The notes under the pieces were generated by a model, which had not been told where the DNA came from, searched no databases, and saw only the letters and a program-made list of their open reading frames with translations. A program made the position numbers and the translations under genes. DNA of 64,000 nucleotides from AV40 sp038230255 (GTDB taxonomy: Bacteria > Verrucomicrobiota > Verrucomicrobiia > Chthoniobacterales > UBA10450), in assembly GCA_038230255.1 (NCBI GenBank), contig JBBRNP010000006.1:62001-126000 (forward strand), read 5' to 3'. The stretch's first letter is position 1, and each line of letters starts with the position of its first letter. Shown piece by piece: positions 43,350-50,705 of the stretch.

Positions 43350-43811
43350 CTAGAAGCGAGTTTGGGACAGCATCAAATAATCGATACTGAACCAGCCGGG
43401 GCCCGACAGGAAAAGCCACAAAAGAATGACGAGATAGATCACCTCCGGAAGATACAAAACTTCGGAGAGCCAGCCGAGTAGAGACAATGCTTTGATATTT
43501 CGAATCGCAGTGGTGGCGATCGCCACGATCATGACGGACCCGAGCATGACGCACGCAATTGGCGTTAACGCGCCGAGAATGAGAAGCGAGCCGAAGACGA
43601 ACTCGACTGTTGAAACAAAGACAGCATTGAATTCAGGAAACGGAATCTGCGCCGTTGCCAAGGTTTGGCGCATCTGTTCCCGCCGCTCAGTCACAAACAG
43701 TTTGCCGCTGCCGGAAAGGAAAAACAGCAAACCGACTACTAATCGCGCCACCAGGGCTCCGAGCCATTGCCATGCGTGCAGCTCACTGAGAAATGTTCGC
43801 GCCCACGACAT
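43350..43811 (-). CDS. DoxX family membrane protein (2)
   Basis: A 153-residue protein with the DoxX hallmarks: VARLVVGLLFFLSGSGKLF, IPFPEFNAVFVSTVEFVFGS, LLILGALTPIACVMLGSVMI and a last helix VIYLVILLWLFLSGPGWFSI. It is 60 bp upstream of the other DoxX-like gene and divergent from the MerA-like gene. Function in redox or lipid metabolism is only known at family level. Confidence 0.82.
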   Translation of the reverse strand: MSWARTFLSELHAWQWLGALVARLVVGLLFFLSGSGKLFVTERREQMRQTLATAQIPFPEFNAVFVSTVEFVFGSLLILGALTPIACVMLGSVMIVAIATTAIRNIKALSLLGWLSEVLYLPEVIYLVILLWLFLSGPGWFSIDYLMLSQTRF

Positions 43812-43916
43812 TGCATTCGTTGGATGGTTTTTTCCAACCCTTTATTCCTTTTAACCTTCAGCTCGCAACGGAATAATTGAGCGAACTCATGTCTCCAAAC
43901 TTCGCAGCATCCCTCG

Positions 43917-45356
43917 ATGAAAAAAGGTGAAGGTGTCTACAACGTCGTCGCTATCGGCGCGGGCACGGCGGGTTTGGTCACGGCCGCGGGAACAGCGGGC
44001 CTTGGAGGGCAGGTCGCGCTCATCGAACGGAACAAGATGGGCGGCGACTGCCTGAACTTCGGTTGCGTGCCGAGCAAGGCGCTCGTCTCCTCGGCGCGTT
44101 TGATCCAACAAATTCGCGACGCGGAAAAATGGGGCTTGGATCGACAATCACCGCAGTTTGCCTTCGAAAAAGTCTTCGACCGAATGCGCGCACGCCGCAC
44201 GAAGATTGCGCCAAACGATTCGCAGGAGCGCTTCGAATCGTTAGGCGTGGATGTCTTCCGCGGCGAGGCCCATTTTATTTCCCCGCACGAAATCGAAGTC
44301 GATGGCCAAAGACTTCGCGCGAAGAATTTCGTGATCGCGACCGGCAGCCGCGCCGTCATTCCGAAAATTGAAGGCATCGATACGGTTCCCTTTTTCACAA
44401 ACGAAACCATTTTTGATGAATTGAAAGAGAAACCCGAAAGCATCATCGTGCTCGGGGGCGGGCCGATTGGTTGCGAGCTCGGGCAAGTTTTTCGCCGGCT
44501 CGGCGTTCGTGTGACGATCCTGCAGAAAGGCGATCAGCTTCTTCCACGGGAGGATCGCGACGTCGGCGAGTTCATCCAGAAGCTTTTCGCGGCGGAAGGG
44601 ATCGACGTGCGATTGAACGTGGAAGCGAAGTGCCTGTCGGCGTCTGGCGCTCGAATTGTTCTTGAAACAGGCGACGCAGAGAAAATCATCGTGGACATCC
44701 TGCTCGTCGCCGTCGGCCGCACGCCGAATATCGAAGAGCTAAAACTCGAAGCTGCCGGGGTGAAATGCGACGAGCACGGCGTGATCGTTAATGATTACAT
44801 GCAAACTTCGCAACCGCATATTTACGCCGCGGGCGACGTAGTGAATCGCTTGAAATTCACACACACCGCTGATTTCACCGCGCGCGCCGTGGTTCGAAAC
44901 ATTTTGGTGCCGTTCCAATTTCTGCGCCAGAAAGTTGATCGCGCGGTGGTGCCGTGGTGCACGTATACCGACCCAGAAGTGGCGCACGTCGGGCTGGGTG
45001 AGAAGGAAGCGAAGGAGAAAAATATCGATTACGATCTGTTCGTTGTCCCGCTTGAAGACATCGACCGTGCAGTGGTGGAAAGCGAAGACGCCGGGTTCGC
45101 CAAGATTTTGGCGGCAAAAGGTTCGGACAAAATTCTCGGCGCAACCATCGTAGCGCCACACGCGGGGGACCTACTGCACGAGTTCGTGCTCGCAATGAAC
45201 GCGAAGGTCGGCCTCGGTAAGATCGCGTCGATGATTCACGCGTATCCGACGTTCGCCGAGCTCGCGCGAAAGGCGGCGGACAGATACAACAAGACCCGTC
45301 TCACACCGCGCGCGAAAAAAATCTTTACCTGGCTCTACGAGCGAGCGCGCAAGTGA
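43917..45356 (+). CDS. MerA-like pyridine nucleotide-disulfide oxidoreductase
   Basis: A 479-residue FAD and NAD(P)H-dependent class I flavoprotein. It has the FAD site YNVVAIGAGTAGLVTAAGTA, the redox disulfide GGDCLNFGCVPSKAL (about 43-57), the NAD(P) site SIIVLGGGPIGCELGQVF, FAD site YAAGDVVN, and the C-terminal HAYPTFAELARKAAD with the catalytic His. The C-terminal Cys pair and N-terminal HMA domain of true mercuric reductases are absent. Proteins like this sit next to TVP38 genes. The substrate is unknown; reduction of an arsenic or thiol compound is a guess. Confidence 0.85.
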   Translation: MKKGEGVYNVVAIGAGTAGLVTAAGTAGLGGQVALIERNKMGGDCLNFGCVPSKALVSSARLIQQIRDAEKWGLDRQSPQFAFEKVFDRMRARRTKIAPNDSQERFESLGVDVFRGEAHFISPHEIEVDGQRLRAKNFVIATGSRAVIPKIEGIDTVPFFTNETIFDELKEKPESIIVLGGGPIGCELGQVFRRLGVRVTILQKGDQLLPREDRDVGEFIQKLFAAEGIDVRLNVEAKCLSASGARIVLETGDAEKIIVDILLVAVGRTPNIEELKLEAAGVKCDEHGVIVNDYMQTSQPHIYAAGDVVNRLKFTHTADFTARAVVRNILVPFQFLRQKVDRAVVPWCTYTDPEVAHVGLGEKEAKEKNIDYDLFVVPLEDIDRAVVESEDAGFAKILAAKGSDKILGATIVAPHAGDLLHEFVLAMNAKVGLGKIASMIHAYPTFAELARKAADRYNKTRLTPRAKKIFTWLYERARK

Positions 45357-46066
45357 GTAACGAGAAGAAAAACGCGGCCGGACGACTCGTCGCGTTGATC
45401 GTAATTGTGATCGGTTTGTTCGCGGCCGCGAAGTTTCTACCGATCGAACAGTCGCTCAGAAGTTTTAACGACTGGGTTGGCCAGATGGGATTCATCGGCA
45501 TTTTCATTTTCATCGTCGTTTATGCGGTCGCCACAGTTTTACTGGCGCCCGGATCAATTCTGACCATCGGCGCCGGATTCGCGTTTGGATTGTGGAAAGG
45601 TTTTCTCGCCGTTTCCGCTGGTTCAACTCTTGGCGCGGCCCTGGCCTTCCTGGTCGCTCGCTTCATCGCACGTGACAAGATCGAGGCGACGGCGAAAAGA
45701 AACGAAAAGTTTCGCCGGATCGACAATGCGATCGGCGAACAAGGCGCCAAATTGATTTTCCTGCTCCGACTCAGCCCGGTGATTCCGTTTAATTTGAGCA
45801 ATTATTTCTACGGGCTGACTGCCGTGAGGTTTTGGTCGTATGTGCTCGCGAGCTGGATCGGCATGATGCCCGGCACTCTTCTCTATGTTTATACTGGCGC
45901 CGCCGGCAAAGCCGCTGTCGCCGCCGCAGCCGGTGGAGAAGCCGTGAAGCACGGCTGGCAATACTGGACATTCCTGAGCATTGGCCTCGTTGCCACCATT
46001 GCCGTCACCATCTGGCTCACCAAGATCGCGCGCGACGCGCTCAAATCGCAGGCTTTCCAGGAATAA
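45353..46066 (+). CDS. TVP38/TMEM64 family membrane protein
   Basis: A 237-residue SNARE-associated (DedA-like) membrane protein. A GTG start overlaps the flavoprotein stop as GTGA. Family features: VATVLLAPGSILTIGAGFAF, GLWKGFLAVSAGSTLGAALA, FLLRLSPVIPFNLSNYFYGL and SWIGMMPGTLLYVYTGAAG. It may transport lipid or ions. It is translationally coupled to the MerA-like gene and precedes the ArsM-like gene by 27 bp. Confidence 0.88.
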   Translation: MSNEKKNAAGRLVALIVIVIGLFAAAKFLPIEQSLRSFNDWVGQMGFIGIFIFIVVYAVATVLLAPGSILTIGAGFAFGLWKGFLAVSAGSTLGAALAFLVARFIARDKIEATAKRNEKFRRIDNAIGEQGAKLIFLLRLSPVIPFNLSNYFYGLTAVRFWSYVLASWIGMMPGTLLYVYTGAAGKAAVAAAAGGEAVKHGWQYWTFLSIGLVATIAVTIWLTKIARDALKSQAFQE

Positions 46067-46093
46067 ACCCAATTGGTAAAGCTTCGCATCGAT

Positions 46094-47254
46094 ATGCTTG
46101 AAACCCATGGCAAGGAAACTGTTGTCCGCCAGCGATACGCGGCGGGAGCAAAGCAGCGTGCGGATAACCTTTGTTGTCCCGTCGATTACGAGTCGGAATA
46201 TCTCAAAGTCATTCCCGATGAAGTAATCGAGCGCGATTACGGCTGCGGCGATCCGTCGCGGTACCTACGTGAAGGCGAAGTCGTTGTCGATCTTGGCAGC
46301 GGCACGGGAAAGATTTGTTTCATCGCTGCGCAGATTGTTGGAGCAAAGGGCAAAGTCATCGGCATCGACATGACTGACGAGATACTGGAGGTCGCGCGAC
46401 GCAACGCGCCTATCGTCGCCAACCGCATCGGTTACTCGAATGTGGAATTCCGCAAAGGCCGCATTCAAGACCTGGCGCTCGATCTCGAATTGTTAGATCG
46501 ACAATTGAAGCCCAACCCGATCACGGACGCAGCTTCGTTTCTCGCCGCAGATGAAATTGCCGAAGAGCTCCGCGTTAAGCATCCGCTCATCGCCAGCGAT
46601 TCGGTGGACGTGGTCGTTTCCAATTGCGTGCTGAATTTGGTCGAGCCGAAATCGAAGAGAAGTCTGTTTGAGGAAATATTCCGCGTGCTCAAGAAAGGCG
46701 GGCGCGCCGTCATCTCCGACATCGTGAGCGACGAAGAAGTTCCTGAGGAAATGCAAAACGATCCGGAGCTATGGAGCGGCTGCATTTCCGGTGCACTCAC
46801 CGAAGAAGGATTTCTCGCTGCGTTCGAGAACGCCGGTTTTTACGGAATTCAAATTCTTAAGCGCGATGCCGATCCGTGGCGCACGGTGCAAGGGATCGAA
46901 TTTCGCTCCGTCACCATCGAAGCGTTCAAAGGAAAACAGGGCGAATGTTTCGAGCGCAACCAGGCGGTGATTTATCGCGGACCGTTCAAGGAAGTTCTCG
47001 ACGACGACAATCACCGAATGGAGCGCGGCAAGCGTTACGCCGTTTGCGATAAGACTTACAATCTCTACCGCAAAGCGCCGTATCAGCAATTTTTCCAATT
47101 CGTAGATCCGATTGTCGACCTTCCGTTGAGTGAAGCGAAGCCATTCGATTGTTCGCGCACTTCGGTACGGCATCCAAAGGAAACTAAAGGCCAGGATTAC
47201 AACGCGACAACCGAAGCAAACAATAAATGCTGCGACGGCGGGAGCTGTTGCTGA
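46094..47254 (+). CDS. ArsM-like arsenite S-adenosylmethionine methyltransferase
   Basis: A 386-residue class I methyltransferase starting MLETHGKETVVRQRYAAGAK. The three Cys that bind As(III) in ArsM have counterparts: DYGCGDPSRYL, VVSNCVLNLVEPKS and SGCISGALTEEGF. The SAM motif is VVDLGSGTGKICF with IGIDMTDEILEVAR. It carries an insertion (about 130-170, with LELLDRQLKPNPITDAASFL) and an extended C-terminal domain ending NNKCCDGGSCC. Its stop overlaps the PiT start by one base (TGATG). Methylation of arsenite is inferred from the conserved Cys. Confidence 0.82.
   Translation: MLETHGKETVVRQRYAAGAKQRADNLCCPVDYESEYLKVIPDEVIERDYGCGDPSRYLREGEVVVDLGSGTGKICFIAAQIVGAKGKVIGIDMTDEILEVARRNAPIVANRIGYSNVEFRKGRIQDLALDLELLDRQLKPNPITDAASFLAADEIAEELRVKHPLIASDSVDVVVSNCVLNLVEPKSKRSLFEEIFRVLKKGGRAVISDIVSDEEVPEEMQNDPELWSGCISGALTEEGFLAAFENAGFYGIQILKRDADPWRTVQGIEFRSVTIEAFKGKQGECFERNQAVIYRGPFKEVLDDDNHRMERGKRYAVCDKTYNLYRKAPYQQFFQFVDPIVDLPLSEAKPFDCSRTSVRHPKETKGQDYNATTEANNKCCDGGSCC
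46496..46505 (+). repeat. Iterated 10-mer core GATCGACAAT
   Basis: Exact core match in the ArsM-like gene, in a frame reading Asp-Arg-Gln-Leu, different from the frames used in metG, lpxI and the NTF2-like gene. Confidence 0.7.
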
Positions 47255-48385
47255 TGACGCTCGTTTTACTTTTTCTCGCGACCTGCTTTCTGGCCTACTC
47301 CAACGGCGCGAACGATAACTTCAAAGGCGTCGCTTCCCTCTTCGGCAGTCACATTTGCAGTTATTGCACCGCAATTTCGTGGGCCACGATCACCACGTTT
47401 GCCGGATCGATCGTGTCGATCTTTCTCGCGCAAACGCTGCTCAAAAGATTCAGCGGTAAAGGCATCGTCCCCGATCACTTTGTTGGCTCAGAATATTTTC
47501 TGCTCGCGGTCGCCATCGGCGCCGGTCTCACCGTCATCATCGCGACGCTAACCGGATTTCCAATTTCCACGACCCACGCGTTGACCGGCGCAATCATTGG
47601 CTGCGGTCTGGTCGCCGTGGGGCCGCATCTAAATTTATCAGCGCTGGGCAAAGGATTTGTGCTGCCGTTGTTGCTCAGTCCGCTCCTTGCGATCGTGATC
47701 GCGGGCATTCTTTACATTCTTTTTCACGCGCTTCGAGTCGCAACCGGAACGAGCAAAGAATGGTGTATCTGTATCGGAACGGAGGAACGCGTCGTGGCGA
47801 TGCCGCAACCTTCGTCGGTCCTCGCGCTGCGCGGTCCCGCGGCCGCGGGAACAATCACTCTCACTGTCGATGAACAAGAAAATTGCCGCGAGCGTTACGC
47901 GGGATCTTTTCTTGGCGTCGGTTCGCAACAGATCATGGACGCAGCTCATTTTCTCAGCGCTGGAACCGTGAGCTTTGCCCGCGGCTTGAACGACACGCCG
48001 AAGATTGTGGCGCTGCTCCTTTTGTGGAAAGCACTCGATATTCGTTGGGGCTTCGCCGCGGTCGCGATTACCATGGCAATCGGCGGCTTGCTCAACGCCA
48101 GAAAAGTGGCCGAAACGATGAGCAAAAAAATCACCACGATGAATCACGGCCAGGGCTTTACTGCAAACGTGACGACCGCAATTCTCGTTGTGCTGGCAAG
48201 CTTGTTTGGGCTGCCTGTTTCCACCACGCACGGTTTCGGTTGGTTCGCTTTTCGGAATCGGCCTGACAGCCGGCCAAGCTAATCTGCGAATGATGAACGC
48301 AATCGTTCTCTCCTGGCTCGTTACGCTGCCTGGTGCCGCAATCGCCGCCGGGACAACGTATTGGCTCACGACTCAGATCTCGTAA
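47254..48385 (+). pseudogene. pit: PiT family inorganic phosphate transporter, frameshifted near its end
   Basis: The first frame starts MTLVLLFLATCFLAYSNGAN with the PiT signature GANDNFKGVASLFGS and runs to GLPVSTTHGFGWFAF, stopping at 48282. The second signature (STTHVSVGSLFGIGLTAGQA) and the last helix (IVLSWLVTLPGAAIAAGTTY) continue in the next frame to a TAA at 48383-48385. One extra G at 48232-48233 accounts for it. The product would import phosphate (or arsenate). Neighbours are the ArsM-like gene (one-base overlap) and the ArsS-like gene (4 bp). Confidence 0.8.
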
Positions 48386-48389
48386 CTTC

Positions 48390-49346
48390 ATGAACCGTTT
48401 TGGCAATCGACTTGCCGCCGAAGGCTTGAAGCTGCGCCGCGCGCAGCCGGAAATTCTGCAGATAAACGTGGGCAAGCTTTGCAACCTCACGTGCACACAT
48501 TGCCATGTGAACGCCGGACCGAAGCGCAAAGAAATCATGACGCGGGAGACGATCGATCGAATCATCGACTGGCTGGCCAAAACCGACATTCCGATTGTCG
48601 ATCTTACCGGCGGCGCGCCGGAGATGATTCCGGATTTCCGTTATTTCGTAGAACGGGTGAGCGCGCTCGAAAAACCGCGGCACACCATCGATCGCTGCAA
48701 TCTCACGATTCTGCTTGAGCCCGGATATGAAGGGCTCGCTCAATTTCTCGCGCGCCACAAAGTGGAAATCGTCGCTTCGATGCCATGTTACACCCCGGAA
48801 AACGTGAACGCGCAGCGCGGCGAAGGCGTCTTCGAAGGCAGTATCGAGGGATTGCAACTGCTGAACTCGTTAGGCTATGGCATTGATGCGGACCTTCCTC
48901 TCCATCTCGTTTACAACCCGGTGGGCGCCTTTCTGCCTGGGCCGCAATTCGAGCTGGAGGCCGATTACAAGCGTGAACTCAAAACGCATTTTGGCATCGT
49001 GTTTAACAAACTCTACAGCATCACGAATCTTCCCATCGCCCGTTTCGCTTCGTATCTGCGGCACAACAACAAGCTCGAAGAGTACATGGAGTTGCTCATG
49101 AACGCGTTCAATCCGGCAACTCTGGAGGGTTTGATGTGCCGCAACACCATCAGCGTCGGCTGGCGCGGCGAAGTTTACGATTGCGATTTCAATCAGCAGC
49201 TCGACATGCAATGGCAAGACGGAAAGCCTCTCTTCTTGTGGGATGTCGATCCTGGCGAGATCGAGAATCGCGAAATCATGACTGGCGATCACTGTTTCGG
49301 CTGCACCGCTGGCGCCGGCTCGAGTTGCGGCGGGGCACTTGTGTGA
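48390..49346 (+). CDS. arsS: ArsS-like radical SAM enzyme (arsenosugar biosynthesis)
   Basis: A 318-residue radical SAM protein starting MNRFGNRLAAEGLKLRRAQP. The [4Fe-4S] motif is GKLCNLTCTHCHVNAGPKRK (CxxxCxxC, about residue 33). SAM-binding TGGAPEMIP and RCNLTILLEPG follow. The C-terminal half has the Cys set MCRNTISVGW, GEVYDCDFNQQLDM and GDHCFGCTAGAGSSCGG that defines ArsS-type proteins. ArsS adds the 5'-deoxyadenosyl group to dimethylarsenic. No in-frame TGA that would signal selenocysteine is needed. It is preceded by PiT and the ArsM-like gene. Confidence 0.88.
   Translation: MNRFGNRLAAEGLKLRRAQPEILQINVGKLCNLTCTHCHVNAGPKRKEIMTRETIDRIIDWLAKTDIPIVDLTGGAPEMIPDFRYFVERVSALEKPRHTIDRCNLTILLEPGYEGLAQFLARHKVEIVASMPCYTPENVNAQRGEGVFEGSIEGLQLLNSLGYGIDADLPLHLVYNPVGAFLPGPQFELEADYKRELKTHFGIVFNKLYSITNLPIARFASYLRHNNKLEEYMELLMNAFNPATLEGLMCRNTISVGWRGEVYDCDFNQQLDMQWQDGKPLFLWDVDPGEIENREIMTGDHCFGCTAGAGSSCGGALV
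48594..48605 (-). repeat. Iterated 12-mer AAGATCGACAAT, copy 6
   Basis: Exact match on the minus strand within the ArsS-like gene, where the plus strand reads Ile-Val-Asp-Leu. Confidence 0.8.
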
Positions 49347-49352
49347 CGTCGT

Positions 49353-49412
49353 TTGTAGGGCAGGGGCACCGCCTGCCGAACCTTTGCGGCAACCGATGCG
49401 GTTGCCCCACAA
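49353..49412. repeat. Two-hairpin intergenic repeat
   Basis: Imperfect inverted ends TTGTAGGG...CCCCACAA enclose two hairpins, GGCAGG/CCTGCC and GGCAACC/GGTTGCC. It has the same general plan as the elements at 111-180 and 1919-1972 and lies between convergent arsS and the TPR-like gene, where it could terminate both. Confidence 0.6.
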
Positions 49413-49413
49413 T

Positions 49414-49914
49414 TTACTCGAGCGGAAATTCGATTCGCTCGTCCGGCTCGCGCGCCACCAGGTTGTTGCGCGCGATGATCCGGGCGCAGGTATTCCAGCG
49501 CAAAAGCGCGTCGTCCTGGCCGGGCGGACGGACGGCCTCGGCTTTTTCAAACCAGCTCATCGCTTCGCGAAAAAGATCGTGAGCCTGAAATCGGCAATCG
49601 GGTGCGTTCTGCCGAAGTTTCGCTTTTCCACGACGCTCCGACACGATCCCGGTGTAATACGCGCGGTCGTACTCCGATTTCATTCGCGAAAGAAGCTCTT
49701 TCGTTTGGGTGTCGCTGACCGCGTAGCCTTTTTCAAATCGATCCGTCAGGGCGAGCAGCAGGGTGATGATTGCTTGTTGGTTTTCGGAATCGGTTTTCAG
49801 AATATCGAGGCAGATGCTCTCCGCTTCGCCGGGCTCGTTGAGCAAACGATATCGCTCCGCTTTTTCCAGCGCCGCGGGAATTGCTTCTTTCGAAAGTGAT
49901 TTCAGCTCCGACAT
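49414..49914 (-). CDS. TPR-like helical protein downstream of sdhB
   Basis: A 166-residue all-helical protein, starting MSELKSLSKEAIPAALEKAE at 49914, with PGEAESICLDILKTDSENQQ resembling a tetratricopeptide unit and later FREAMSWFEKAEAVRPPGQD. No signal peptide. It begins 14 bp after the sdhB stop on the same strand, so it is probably co-transcribed. Function unknown; an assembly or scaffolding role would be guesswork. Confidence 0.65.
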   Translation of the reverse strand: MSELKSLSKEAIPAALEKAERYRLLNEPGEAESICLDILKTDSENQQAIITLLLALTDRFEKGYAVSDTQTKELLSRMKSEYDRAYYTGIVSERRGKAKLRQNAPDCRFQAHDLFREAMSWFEKAEAVRPPGQDDALLRWNTCARIIARNNLVAREPDERIEFPLE

Positions 49915-49928
49915 CGGAATAGAAATGG

Positions 49929-50705
49929 TTACACCGGCTTTGGTCGTTGTCGATCTTGACGCCGTTTTAACCAGCGCCAAAACCATCCGAACGGATCGTA
50001 AAACTTGTCCACCACTCGTTCTTTTAACGGAATGATTCCGTTGTCGGTGATCTCAATGCTTTCCGGGCAAACCTTGGTGCAGCACTTAGTGATGTTGCAG
50101 TAGCCTATGCCCTGGGTGTTTCGCAATTCCTCCAGTCGGTCCTCGGTATCGAGTGGATGCATCTCCAGCGCCGCCACGTGAATGAGAAAACGCGGCCCGA
50201 TGAATTTGTTATGCATCTGATGATCCCGGAGAACGTGGCAAACGTCCTGGCAAAGAAAACATTCGATGCACTTCCGAAATTCCTGAACACGATCGATGTC
50301 GGCTTGCTGCATCCGCCAGGTTCCGTCAGGCGCATCCGGCGGGCGCGGGCTGAACGGTTTGATTCTCCTTTTCACCAAAAAATTCCAAGAGACGTCGGTG
50401 ATCAGGTCTTTCAGGACCGGAAACGCTTTCATCGGTTCGATTGTGACCGGCCGATCGAGCGGCAAATCGCTCATCCGCGCCATGCACATCAGCTTCGGCA
50501 TCCCGTTCACTTCCGCCGAGCACGATCCACATTTACCCGCTTTGCAATTCCAACGACAGGCCAGGTCATTCGCTTGGGTTCGCTGGATTTGATGAACAGC
50601 GTCGAGCACGACCATTCCTTCGGAACATTCGGCCGTGTAATCTTGAAACGCCCCGGCATTCGCGTCCCCGCGCCAGATCTTGAATTGAATCGTTTGCTCG
50701 CTCAC
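49929..50705 (-). CDS. sdhB: Succinate dehydrogenase/fumarate reductase iron-sulfur subunit
   Basis: A 258-residue subunit with the [2Fe-2S] set CRWNCKAGKCGSCSAEVNG (about 47-65) and the C-terminal cluster motifs CIECFLCQDVCHVLRD and CNITKCCTKVCPES. It relays electrons from SdhA to quinone. The start overlaps the sdhA stop by ATGA. No membrane anchor gene is adjacent; a candidate sdhC lies at 55254-56042. Confidence 0.93.
   Translation of the reverse strand: MSEQTIQFKIWRGDANAGAFQDYTAECSEGMVVLDAVHQIQRTQANDLACRWNCKAGKCGSCSAEVNGMPKLMCMARMSDLPLDRPVTIEPMKAFPVLKDLITDVSWNFLVKRRIKPFSPRPPDAPDGTWRMQQADIDRVQEFRKCIECFLCQDVCHVLRDHQMHNKFIGPRFLIHVAALEMHPLDTEDRLEELRNTQGIGYCNITKCCTKVCPESIEITDNGIIPLKERVVDKFYDPFGWFWRWLKRRQDRQRPKPV

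Noticed and set aside
43917..45356. Calling the flavoprotein a true mercuric reductase (merA)
   Set aside because: The C-terminal Cys pair and HMA domain are absent, and no mer genes are nearby.
47638..48369. Minus-strand open frame across the PiT gene
   Set aside because: Antisense shadow; the plus strand encodes both PiT signatures.
48390..49346. Selenocysteine in the ArsS-like protein
   Set aside because: No in-frame TGA occurs before the natural stop, and Cys is present at the expected positions.
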